Shown here piece by piece: positions 1 to 10,182 of a stretch of 64,000 bases of DNA. Location of the stretch: positions 3,100,001 through 3,164,000 of the forward strand of contig NC_003283.11 of the NCBI RefSeq assembly GCF_000002985.6, in the 5' to 3' direction. The DNA comes from Caenorhabditis elegans. Lineage: Eukaryota; Nematoda; Chromadorea; Rhabditida; Rhabditidae. Under the pieces are notes generated by a model. It saw only the letters and a program-made list of their open reading frames with translations. It was not told the origin of the DNA and did not search any database. The translations under genes were made by a program, and so were the position numbers. How positions within the stretch are numbered: the stretch's first letter is position 1; each line of letters begins with the position of its first letter.

Positions 1-11
1 TGCAAAATTAT

Positions 12-323
12 TTAAATTAAATTGCCTTCCGTTGAATTGGTGTTCTTTTGATAATTGTCCCAATTGATATCGAAATTCGTCAAAATTCCATCTCCACACA
101 TGCCAGTCATGACGTATTGTATGCATTCCTTGTTTTTTAGGAGTTCTGTATTATTCTGTGGATCATGAAATTTTTCATCAATGAAACACGGAAAAGTTTT
201 CGCGTCTTCCCGGGTTCTTACTTCATTTAAGCAGAGATTGAATACGTCTTCATACATCACATTGCAAAGTTCGACGGTTTCGTTGGTGCGGTCTTCAGAA
301 AAGTAAGAGCTTTTCATGCAGGT
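12..323 (-). CDS. DUF19 (T20D4.11-like) secreted-protein exon, N-terminus missing
   Basis: This is a terminal exon of a T20D4.11-like (DUF19) protein, a nematode family of small cysteine-rich secreted proteins of unknown function. The exon opens after TTTCAG (acceptor at 324-326) with T-C-M, matching the T-C-F that opens exon 2 of the neighbouring gene at 906-2149. It keeps the family cysteine pattern and a C-terminal block CIQYVMTGMCGDGILTNFD followed by NWDNY. The open frame runs on upstream to 374 without an intron, but no signal-peptide exon is visible before a dispersed repeat at 627-850, so the 5' part is lost or very diverged. It may be a pseudogene fragment or the last exon of a gene whose first exon I cannot find. 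Confidence 0.5.
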   Translation of the reverse strand, partial: TCMKSSYFSEDRTNETVELCNVMYEDVFNLCLNEVRTREDAKTFPCFIDEKFHDPQNNTELLKNKECIQYVMTGMCGDGILTNFDINWDNYQKNTNSTEGNLI

Positions 324-626
324 CTGAAACGTATTTATGTGAAATATTTTAGAAATGGATTTATCTTTACGCATACAAGTCGGGCAAATTTCAAATTTTA
401 ATTTTAGGTCATTTTTTGAGTCCCCATCTTTTAAAAAAAGTTTTCAGAAGGTTCCATTATGAAATTCGGAGTTTTCAAACAATTTCGACAACATTACAAG
501 CAATAGTATGCCAGATAAGTTGTTTTATGAATTTATTTCTAAAACTCCCATTTTTGAATTATACTTATTTTAAACTGACGCAAAAATCAGCGAAAAATTG
601 AAAATGCATGTTGCCAAACTTTAACT

Positions 627-850
627 GGGCTCCCATGAGGTCGGCGCCTTCGCCTGCCTCAGCGGTCGCCGCGCCGGTTTCACCGCATCTACCACGCCAC
701 ATGTATAGTGCGGCGAGGAACCGCGAACGTGTCGGCCGCTTCCAAATAACCACCTTTCGCACTTCGCTGCACACACACAGCGGCGCGCGACGTAGGCGTG
801 AAGCCGGCTCGTGGCTCGCATTTTGCACTTCACTCAGCGGGAAGCCCTAA
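627..850. repeat. GC-rich dispersed foldback repeat (MITE-like), copy 1
   Basis: A GC-rich island in AT-rich DNA. It begins GGGCTCCCATGAGGTCG and ends in GGGAAGCCCTAAG, so the ends are loosely complementary. The interior carries palindromic GTGTCGGCCGCTTCC, CCACCTTTCGCAC and TATAGTGCGGCGAGGAACC blocks that recur at 6884, 23425, 30865, 33435, 43530, 46237, 49887 and 50058. It looks like a non-autonomous inverted-repeat element; the open frames inside it are not genes. Confidence 0.7.
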
Positions 851-905
851 GCTAAACTATATTTTATCAATCAAAGCAACATTTCTAAAGGCATTATTGT
901 CCCAA

Positions 906-2149
906 CTATTTTGTTCTAACATTAAATCTAACCTTCAACTCATCACAGACTGACGTCGGCTTGGACCAGCGTTTCTTCTCAAAGGTTCGCCATGCTTCTG
1001 TGGTTTTTTCATGAGTCGTCAGTTCTATTGAGGACTTCATTTCGCTTTTCAAAACAATTATTTCTTCATTCATTTTGTCCTTCACAGGATCACACCGTTT
1101 TGATACCAACTCATGGAACAAAGAATGGCCGTGGTGTTTAGTACTCATAATATCCACAAATCTTTCGTAATATGAATCTAGATATTCCAATGCTTTTTTG
1201 TCGCATTTTGTTCTTAAAGCAATTCCTTTAACACATTCTTCTCCACTGACATATGATTTACGACGACTGTCCGGATCTTTCTGAAAATGTTTGTTTCTTA
1301 GTTTTACGGACTTTTTTTTTTCAAATTTTGCTAAAATAAAAATAAATTAAAGACTGAATCCTTTTGGAATGACCGCACAGTGATGTTGGAAGGTATTTCA
1401 AAAGTAATCCCGCCTTATAAAATGTTTTTTTAAAGTTGGAATAATTATTTTTAAAATATAATATTATTTTCAAAATTGGTTACCTATGTTATATTATGCA
1501 AAACAAAATACCTACTGATCACGTGGTGTCAGGTTGGCCCATAGCTTTACTGCACACAAAAGGCGGGAAAACATTTTTTTTAAATTTGTTTTTTCACATT
1601 AATCATCGATTCTCGTGGATTTTTTTGTAATTTTTCGATGAGGGCATGTAATACACAAGTACCGTTAATTAAATTTTACTTGTCTTACCGTCAAAAAATT
1701 TATGCCAAAGCTACAGAAGTAGTCTCCGCGGTAATACAATGCGTATATTTTCGAAACACAATCCATCATTTCATAATATGTGAATTCAATTTTTTCGCAT
1801 TTTCTCTCGTAAGTTTCTTTGTTTTTTTGAGCTTCCGTGCAATTGAATTGACCAAAACATGTCTGGAATGTAACATAAAACATAAATGAATACAAATATA
1901 CAAAGAACCTACCGGTATCTTGTTGCAAGTTGTATTGATATTTTTTGCGATCTCTGATGTAACTTGAATGTTTGAATATTCATTCGTTAAATTCATCAAA
2001 TTGTTCACATAAGGGGTGCACTTCGCATTTATCTCAGCTTTCTCACTTTGTGTGCAAACGTTTAAAGACGAATTCAATTTTGTGGACTTGGATTCGATAT
2101 AGTTGAAACATGTGAACAATGGAATCACCCAGCAAATAGACAACCTCAT
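906..2149 (-). CDS. DUF19-type (T20D4.11-like) secreted protein, divergent
   Basis: A three-exon gene: 2149-1913, 1862-1689 and 1280-906, giving about 261 residues with all junctions in phase 0 and GT/AG borders. The start is the ATG at 2149, because it opens a signal peptide (MRLSICWVIPLFTCF); an in-frame ATG lies six codons upstream. Paired cysteines, a C-E-K-I-E-F motif and KDPDSRRKSY match the T20D4.11-like domain, whose function is unknown. The C-terminal exon lacks the CMK..I.ETC..EW block of the canonical copies at 57 and 59 kb, so this is a divergent member. Intron 2 (1281-1688) contains a CACGTGGTGTCAGGTT stretch resembling the start of the repeat at 28912. Confidence 0.6.
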
Positions 2150-2697
2150 GTCTAAATAATGAACCAAAACTGTTACATGGAAATATATTATACTCTCTGT
2201 AGTTTAATCTGAATGATCCACACTAATCCATACTTCATCGAAAAGAGAGTGATCTGCCTATGTTCTTTCTGACCAAATAGTTACTTCACACATTTTTCCG
2301 TTGTCGGAATAACCACTTCTATGACGCCAAAATGATCAAATATCACAGTAAATTTTTTTCAAAAAACGTGAAGTTTTTTAGATGAACTTCAAGCGATTGA
2401 GATGGTCTCAAGAAGATACAAAACAAAAATATAATTCTCGTTAGACAGGTTTATGCAATATATGAGTTGAGAAAAAAATTACGTATGTACTTGTTTGCAA
2501 ATGCTGTAAACTAGAAAAAGATCACAAAAAATCATGGTTTACGGAAAATTAATCGATGGAGTTTATCTGTAATAGTTATTGAATTTTTGTCAGAAAAATA
2601 CGACAAATATTTATTACTCAAACTATAGTGATGCAGGCAACTATGAAGAGAATAGTTGATTTAAAAAAAGATGCAATAATCTTTAATATATAATATT

Positions 2698-2815
2698 TAT
2701 TCTTCACCAGCACTTTTTTCATTAGAATTAGTTATGCCGCTTGTGGAATTATTGTTCTTCCGGTAGTTGTTCCATTTTCTATCAAAGTCCGTCAAAATTT
2801 CATCTCCACAATCCA
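2698..2815 (-). pseudogene. DUF19 C-terminal relic
   Basis: The minus strand encodes CGDEILTDFDRKWNNYRK followed by a short Ser/Asn-rich tail and a stop. This aligns with CGDGILTNFDINWDNYQK at the C-terminus of the exon at 12-323. Little recognisable DUF19 sequence lies upstream of it. It is best read as the tail of a decayed tandem copy. The rest of 2168-3239 shows no gene. Confidence 0.6.
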
Positions 2816-3239
2816 ACTTCAATAGAAGTACTTGAAATTGGGTTTTCTGTTCTATTAGTCATCATTAACTATTTTTTTTTGTTGTTAAATGCCCGTTTGA
2901 GGGGTGTATATTAGATCATAGTAAGTGTACCTAAACTAAACTCCCTTTTATTATGTTCCACATTTGATTAAGTAATCTTTATTCGATGTTACTCTAAATG
3001 TAATTAATTCATTATTTTACAGTTTTTATTTATGTATATCACGAATGTTAAGTGAATTTAATACATTTAAAGCATTTTGAATTCTTCCACTACCAATAAA
3101 TTTGTGTTCTCCTCAAACTGGAGTTTCTCAAAGTGAATTTATCACGGAGACTTGTGCATTGTTCTTACAACACATTGATATTTTATCTGAAATAAAATTA
3201 ATTTACCAGTAAACCGCCAAATTTACTAAACGTTTCAAA

Positions 3240-4234
3240 CTAACTTTTAATAATATTTCTATACTCGGAAACAACTAGTGCGACTGAAATACAATCACAC
3301 GGCGGATAAAATCCAACAAGCGAATACAGGTTCCCAGACTGCCAATCCACTTCAATTCCAACGATTGGTGCCAAAAATGGAGCTATCAAGATTGGCACGG
3401 CAGGTGTTATCAGAAACATTGTTGGTACTAACGCCTGTATGACAAGTGCAATGAAGTATTGCCGTTGTAAATTTTGGTTCTGGACAGAGAACTTTTCCAA
3501 TTCCTTCTTCATGTTGAAATGCATTTTTAGACTGCAGAATATGATGATGGAGAAATGAAAATTGATGAGAGATGATGCGATCAAAAGGAATATTATACTA
3601 GTATGTATAACAGAGCCATCAGAATTATAAGGTGTTAATGAGAACCTAGCGAGTTCAGATACATTTAATCCATAATTCTCTGCTACAGAGTCTCTGGAAA
3701 ATGCACTACTTGAAATTTGCCGAACGTTCAAGATGGTACTATTTACCTGACATATTCATCTGTATAATCATTAGGTGCACATAAATACTTTATAGTGCTA
3801 GCATAGCAAATTCCTGGTAGTAAAGGATACAACATCCATAAGCCGCCTTTGAATCCTTCAAAAAACCTGGTTTTTGAACTGTCAAATAAGCATAAATATC
3901 TGTATATGAACAGGACGGATATAAATGAGAAAGTTGTTAGATAAAAGCACGACCACACCGTTATGAAGGCATTGCTGATATTAATTGGTAATTGAAAATT
4001 GGTAGCGCTGAAGTACAATAGCGTACCATTGTAGTTGTGGGTGAATGGTTTTGAAATAGCTTCAAAGCCCGAAAACATGAGTCCCAGGGCAGCGAAGACA
4101 ACGATCATTCGTTTATATGGTACTGATATGTTTTTAATATATTTAATTGTGATGAAGATGAAGAGGGAGTTCGCGATGCATCCAGAAAAGAATCCAAACG
4201 CTGTGAAAAAGCCAAATAACTTGAACATGAACAT
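3240..4234 (-). CDS. Seven-transmembrane chemoreceptor, Str/Srj superfamily (copy 1 of 3)
   Basis: Two exons, 4234-3747 and 3693-3240, give 313 residues, a normal length for nematode 7TM receptors. The protein starts in a hydrophobic segment and keeps a YKRMIVVFAALG motif after TM1, KPFTHNYNGTLLYF in loop 1, FIYRYLCLF at the end of TM3 (the DRY-like position) and GFYPPCDCISVALVVSEYR near the C-terminus. These are hallmarks of the Str superfamily; Srj membership is possible and I cannot separate the two by eye. Such receptors are expected in ciliary membranes of chemosensory neurons, coupled to G proteins. It is the first of three tandem same-strand paralogues with nearly equal exon lengths. 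No defect is visible. Confidence 0.8.
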
Positions 4235-4902
4235 TACGAGCAGTTGTGATGTTCAAAAGAAGATATTAGGCGGGAGTATCTTACAGAAGAGGCATGTTTA
4301 CGTCACGCGGATTTGAACATAATCAACATAGGGAAATTAGAGCACAGACTTCTAAACTATCATAACATAATCTATTGGAAAGAAATGTCTACCAACTTGA
4401 TATATTTGCCCAATGCGATTTCGGTATAAAAATTGAAAGGAAATCAGAACAATTGGTGAACCGAGACCCGTGTTGTTTGGTATAGTCGACAAACCGAAAT
4501 TATAACGCGTGCGTCTGAAACTAATACGACTAACCATGTTTTATGTTTTCTAGGTTGTCAGTAACTATATATAATTCCTGAACGACCCACAAAAAATAGG
4601 GTGTATTTTTTGAATGACGTCATAGACTCTGCTATACGCCTCTTACACAGTGAGAGCTCGTAATATAGATTTTAAAACTTTTGTAATAGTGGATTAAGAT
4701 TTAAACTTTCAAGAAAAAGTTATCTAAAAGTGTATTTATTCAATTGAATTAGTTATACAATTTATTATTCTCGAAACATCAAATTCAGCTCAAAAAAGCA
4801 CTGGCTGAGTAACTATTGCTGTTGAAACCACCGAAACCACCGAAACGCCGCACAATTTCTCTGAAACATTTGAATATCATGATATACATTATACTTCCGA
4901 AA
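4235..4902. other. Intergenic region between receptor copies 1 and 2
   Basis: This lies upstream of receptor copy 1 and downstream of copy 2. It is AT-rich, holds no supported gene or RNA, and presumably contains the copy 1 promoter. No specific element is recognised. Confidence 0.6.
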
Positions 4903-5910
4903 CTAACGTTTAACGATTGTTTTATATTCTGAAACAATTAACATAAATGCAATACTGTCAAATGGAGCATTAAAGCCAACAAGGGCAAATAAGTTGCCCG
5001 TCTGCCAGTCGACATCAATTTTGAGAATAGGCGAGAGCAACGGTGCGAAGAAAATTGGGATGGTCGGAATGATCAGAAAAATAGTTGGACCGATTATTTG
5101 TACGATGAGCGCTTTGAAAAATTGACGGTGAAGCGTCTGGTTTTTGACGGAAAACTTTGCCAGTTCTATTTTCATGGAGATGTGCATTTTGTAGCAGCAC
5201 ACTATAATGATAAAATAGTGAAAACTTATTGAAGAAATTCCTATGATCAAATATATAACTGTATTCCACCGTAAGGATCCATCGGCAGAAAATGCGATCA
5301 TAGAGTATCTTGGCAACTTTGACACCTCGAGCCCGTAATTTTTACTTATTGTAGCTCTGAAAAATAAGATGAACTTGCAGATAACATGGTATAAGATTAT
5401 TTTCAGAGAAGCCACTCACTGTACGTAACTATCGGAATATTCATCGGCTGCACACAGAAAATTCATGGAAATAGTGTAGAATGCCCCTGGCACTAAGGGA
5501 TAAATTATCCAAAAAACAGTTTTGACGCCATCAAATTTTTTTGTTGCATTGTAGTTAGTCAAACAAAGATATCTATAGACAAATTGTACTGCTATAAATG
5601 CAACTACAATTATATAAAACGCGCTCCAAGATGACATTAATAAAGATACAAAAGTTTCAGGCAACTCGCTTGTACTGAAATATAGTAGAGAACCGTTATA
5701 GTTGTGAGAAAACGGTTTTGCGGTAATTTCTAATGCTGAAAATACAATTCCAAGCGTTGAAAAATAAATGACCATTCGTTTGTAGGTTCCGAACAAATTT
5801 TTCACGTAAAAAGCAGTGAGAAATATTAGAATGAGATTGGTAAAAGTGCTGGCAAAGAACTCAACAATTGTGAATACATGGGATAGTTCAAACAGTGTCA
5901 GAGCCGACAT
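4903..5910 (-). CDS. Seven-transmembrane chemoreceptor, Str/Srj superfamily (copy 2 of 3)
   Basis: Exons 5910-5420 and 5356-4903 give 314 residues. The start at 5910 (MSALTLFELSHVF) is chosen because it aligns with the starts of the two sister genes; the frame stays open upstream to 5988. Family motifs are YKRMVIYFSTLGIVFSALE, KPFSHNYNGSLLYFS, FVYRYLCL and GFNAPFDSIAFMLIVSEYK. Exon 2 is 454 nt as in copy 1, and the junction falls at the same codon. Expected role: a G-protein-coupled receptor in sensory cilia, ligand unknown. Splice sites are canonical and no stops or frameshifts interrupt it. Confidence 0.8.
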
Positions 5911-6343
5911 TTTCAAACTATGCAAGGAAGTGAAAAAGTAATAGTTATAGCCTGAAAGGCTTCTCAACACGATATAATAAATTAGCACTACTGTATGTGG
6001 ACAGCGGAAATTGGAAAGTTCTGTTTTTGTATTCTCAGAAAAATATAAATTTTATGGTCGCAGACAATATAATATTAGACTTTATGGCGGATGCTTCACT
6101 AGTCTGAAAGGAAATTTTGAACTACTAAAATTCTTGGCATGCAATGAAAGAGCTAAAACTTTATTAACAAAACTATGTGCAAATAATGAAGTATTACATT
6201 ATTACAGATTAATCAAATTTCGAGACTTTATGATTGCACATTCTGGGTGAAAGCTTCAACGGCGGACACTTGGTTGTCAGTTCCCAATCCACATAGCACG
6301 TGTTCTGAAACCACCTATTTTTCGACAATTTCAAACTGACTAA
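5911..6343. other. Intergenic region between receptor copies 2 and 3
   Basis: Upstream region of receptor copy 2. The short open frames on the plus strand (6011-6250) have no recognisable features. I see no gene, RNA or clear repeat here. Confidence 0.6.
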
Positions 6344-7550
6344 TCACAAACTTTTAATCACTTTAACATACTCCTTGACAATGATCATAAAAGCAATACT
6401 ATCAAATGGTGGGTAGAATCCAACAAATGCAAAAAGGTTCCCCGTTTGCAAGTCGATATCAAACCCAAACATTGGAGCCAGCAACGGGAGCACAAGAATT
6501 GGTGAGGCAGGTATCACTAGGAAAATGGTTGGTCCAAGGGTCTGCACGATGAGCGCGTGGAAGAATTGCCGCTGGAGCTTCTGGTTTTGAGTTGAGAACT
6601 TGGCGAGCTCCTTTTTCATGCTAAAATGCATTCTGAGACAGCAATATATGATGATAATGTAGTGAATTCCGATTAGGAAAATGCAAATCGGAAGGTAGAC
6701 TAGACTTTTCCACCGTAACGATCCATCGGCAGCGTACGGAAGCATGGGGAATCTTGGTAGGTTTGAGATTTCCATAGAGTATCTTTCAGACACCAGCCCT
6801 CTGAAAATGTATATATATATATATGGTGCTTCCATATTGATGTAAAAACAAAAGTTCAGTTATTGAACAGAATAGTGCAATTTGGGTTCCGCGCCGCCAG
6901 AAGGATCGGGTAGAGTCGTGATGCAGGGCGCCACGCTGGCCTCATGTTAACGCCGCGCACGGCTGTGTGTGTGCAATGAAGCGCGGAAGGTAGTTATTTG
7001 GAGCGGCCGACACTTTCGGGGTTGCGCGCCGCATTATGCATTTGGATACATCTCGACTTTACCTGACATAATCATCTGCGTAGTCATCAGCTGCGCACAG
7101 AAAGTTCATGGCAACTGTGTAGCATACTCCAGGCAACATAGGGTAAATCAGCCAAAATATACTTCTCACACCTTCAAACTTTTTGATTTTCTGTGCCTTG
7201 AACAAGCATAGATATCGGTACACAAACTGAACGGCTATAAAGGAGACTATAACAATCCAGCAGCCACCCCACAAGGATATCATGAGGCAAATGACTTCTC
7301 GAGGAAGGTTGAGAGTTGTCACACTGAAGAATAACAAAGAGGCTTTGTAGTTGTGGGTGTACGGCCTTGCAGTTACTTCTAGTCCTGAGAATATCATACC
7401 GAGAGCTGCGAAGTAGATCACCATTCGTTTATAAGCCCCGAAGACTTCTTTGATGTAGCAAAGAGTGAGAAGGATCAAAAATGAGTTGATGAGGAAAGTG
7501 GCGCAAAATTGGATTTTTGTGAAAACTCCAGCTAAGTCGTACAGTATCAT
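6344..7550 (-). CDS. Seven-transmembrane chemoreceptor, Str/Srj superfamily (copy 3 of 3)
   Basis: Exons 7550-7063 and 6800-6344 give 314 residues. The start at 7550 (MILYDLAGVFTKI) is placed by alignment with the two neighbours. Motifs are YKRMVIYFAALG, RPYTHNYKASLLFFS, FVYRYLCLF, LRWKSLVYLP and GFYPPFDSIAFMIIVKEYV. The gene looks intact. Its single intron (6801-7062) is larger than in the sister genes because a GC-rich dispersed repeat (6884-7037) has inserted. It is probably a sensory-neuron GPCR of unknown ligand. Assignment to Str versus Srj is uncertain. Confidence 0.8.
6884..7037. repeat. GC-rich dispersed foldback repeat, intronic copy
   Basis: Contains GGGTTCCGCGCCGCC, GGAAGGTAGTTATTTGGA and GCGGCCGACACTTTCGG, the same modules as the repeat at 627-850 but in another orientation. 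It lies wholly inside the intron of the receptor gene at 6344-7550. Confidence 0.7.
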
Positions 7551-7791
7551 GAAAGCTGTAAAAATAGACTGATGAAAAAATCGAGATGTATATTTTTTTA
7601 TTCTGACTATATAGTTCCTGTTATTGGGGCACAAAGTCTCCTAATCATGTAGACAGTTCCGCTGTATGTTTTTGACGGAAACATGTAAGTTTTCCTTTTT
7701 TGTGTAGCTTGAGTTATTATGTATAATTATCGTAATTTTATTGAATAACAGTTAACAAGCAATGTGAAAATCAAAAATGTTTTACTTATTA
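7551..7791. other. Spacer between receptor copy 3 and RING copy A
   Basis: Short intergenic stretch holding the likely promoter of receptor copy 3 and the 3' end of RING copy A. No feature is recognised. Confidence 0.5.
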
Positions 7792-9772
7792 TCACGAAAG
7801 CGCTGGAAACTCGTTGTCATCGAGAAGGCCCGCATCACAAGTTGGACATATTCTTTTCACTTTAAACCATTTTTGAGCACATCCAGTATGGTACTTTCTC
7901 TTGCAATCCAAACATTTCAAAGTTTCATGTTCTTCCTTCATATCTTCGAGGCATACCAGGCATTCATTATCATCAAGTTCGTTTGGTGGTTCTGGAGTTT
8001 TCAGGAGTTGAGCACAGATTAGTGGAGCTTTCTCTTTGAATGTTTCCTCATACGCCTTCAAAAATTCATCACAAAATTTTGGAAAATCTGAGCTCCGGAA
8101 GTTGATCGCTTCGGATTTCCTTATTTGATCTAATTATCTTGATCCGGTTTTCCACTTCCTTTGTATATCCTCTGATTTGCCGTTCAAAATATATTAATTC
8201 ACGTTTCGCAATTAATTTGTTTTCCCGGTTCTGTGAAACTTCAATAAGTTTCGAGGTCATTGTGGTGATTTTGCTCATTGGATTTTTAGTCTCCAAAATT
8301 TTTTGGGTTTCGAGCATTTCATGTAAGATTATCTGAACATTTTCCGTTTCTTCTGCAGATCTTCTAGGAATCTTTTCTTCCCCTGGAATTCGTGAATTTT
8401 CTCCATGATTCTTCGCCATTACAATTTGTTGGGCTTGAAGTTGACTGAAAAATTGAAGCCTCATTGATTTTTAACTTAAAGAGTTAACTTACGCTTTGAT
8501 TTGTTCAATTTCCTCATTTTTTTCGGCAATTTTTTGAGATTTCTCTTCGGATTCTTGTTGAGCGTGCTTCAATGATTTTCTGAGATGTTTTGTCTCAATT
8601 TTTTCTAATCTCAGATCTTCTTTCAGTTTAATGTTGTATTCACTGGCTCTAAAGCATTTTGGACACGCATTTGATTCCTTTTCTTCAGGTTTCGCAGTTG
8701 TTTGTTCGGATTTTCTGTTCTTTTTCGATTTTTTGGGTTTTGAAAGTTTGGGATCATTAAATGGTTCTTGAGTTTCTTTTTCATTGGATCGTGATTCTAA
8801 TTCAAGTTTGGTTTCCATTGACTCCTCTAGTTCTGCATGCGAAACATCCTTACTTGAAATTTTAACCTCAACTGGCTCAGCGTTGCTTCTTCGTGGATTC
8901 TGAGCGTCCGAGCATATTTTACAACAGTATCCAATTGTATCTCGAGAACACGCAAGTTGGCTATGAATGAATTCAGAAATTTTAGGAATTTTTCTAGCGA
9001 GACAGTTAATTTGAAGTTGATGAATAAGTCCGCAGGCTCCCAGTGTGGACAACGTTTTAGATCGTTTAGCTTTTATTTTTTCGAAGTAAATTCCAGATTG
9101 CTCACAAATATCTGGGAAAATTCTGTCTAGTTTCAAGCGTACTAACTCATTTGCGAAATTTTCACTTGTGAATCCTTTTTTCCCCATATCACGAATTTCC
9201 GTAGGTTCCTCGCATAGGATCGTGAGACTCTTGTATAAGGTTTCCATTTTTTCGTTGATCTCATCCACATCCTTCAAATCAATAAAAGTGACGCCTCTGG
9301 TTAAGTCGAAATAGTCGTCAAAAAAGTTGAAAAACTCTTCAATTAAGTAGAACTGTGAAGGGTCCATCCTTCGAAACATTTTCTTGGCGGTTATCATGTT
9401 TGTCGCAAGGTTGTAGTAGAAATCATATGCAAGAACGCAATAACCACCGCCAGGAGTGATGGTTGGAATAGGAGTTGCTGAAAACTTCGCAGAAGTGACT
9501 TCAATAATCACAAATTCAATCTTTCGGAAATCTTTCTTAGAAACTCTAGCTTCAACTTCTTGATAAGTAAATGTCGCTAGCTTTGGCATTGCAAGAACTT
9601 CTTTTTCAAGCGAAGAAACATCCATGTCTTCTTGTTTCATTACTTCAAGAAGCTCGTGACACATTATCAGCTTATTCGGCTTATCTTCGAAAACGCGAAC
9701 CACTGGAGTAAACGTATTCCCTCCCTGAAAATCAATGTTGAACAATTTTAGCGATGATGTGTTCAAGCACAT
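7792..9772 (-). pseudogene. RING/coiled-coil protein, copy A (truncated and frameshifted)
   Basis: Homologous to copies B and C, in order: central domain exon (9724-8493, open upstream to an ATG at 9772), then an exon 8444-8069 joining in phase, then the RING part 8061-7792. It lacks the three N-terminal exons and the two small coiled-coil exons present in B and C. Between LPEL and the RING, a two-base deletion relative to copy B (at about 8075-8082) moves the RING (CLVCLEDMKEEHETLKC, then YHTGC and CPTC) out of frame. RING fingers of this type usually belong to E3 ubiquitin ligases. The ATG at 9772 reads through the ancestral acceptor, so a shortened protein without RING is possible. Most likely a pseudogene. 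Confidence 0.65.
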
Positions 9773-10182
9773 ATTATTAATTTGAATTGAGTTGTGTTTG
9801 AATTAATTTTTTCTTGTTGGAATTTTTGCATGAAAAATAGGACGTCATCAAGCTCAATAAATAAATAAAGAGGAGTTCTTCTCGAGTACTTTCATGTGAG
9901 ATCGAGATGAATCTTGAACAAAAACAAATCAAAAAAGGTGTTTTGAGGGTTCGGTCAAGCAAATAGGTTCATCTGACACTTTTCAAAACCCGAGAATTTA
10001 TTTTAGCACTATACTAGCGGCTTTGACAATTTCCACACTAGCGCTAGTTAAATTCAAAAACAGATCATTATAAAATTTACACACATATGAACTTTAACAT
10101 TTTATTGAAAAAATACACGCATCAAGATTTGATAGTCGACACAAAAATTTCGAAAACAAATTAAATATTACAATAAAATTGA
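9773..10182. other. Intergenic region between RING copies A and B
   Basis: No sequence homologous to the missing N-terminal exons of copy A is present here. AT-rich, with no gene or RNA recognised; it holds the 3' flank of copy B. Confidence 0.6.

Noticed and set aside
628-850. Overlapping open frames on both strands near 0.6-0.85 kb
   Set aside because: They are frames through the GC-rich foldback repeat.
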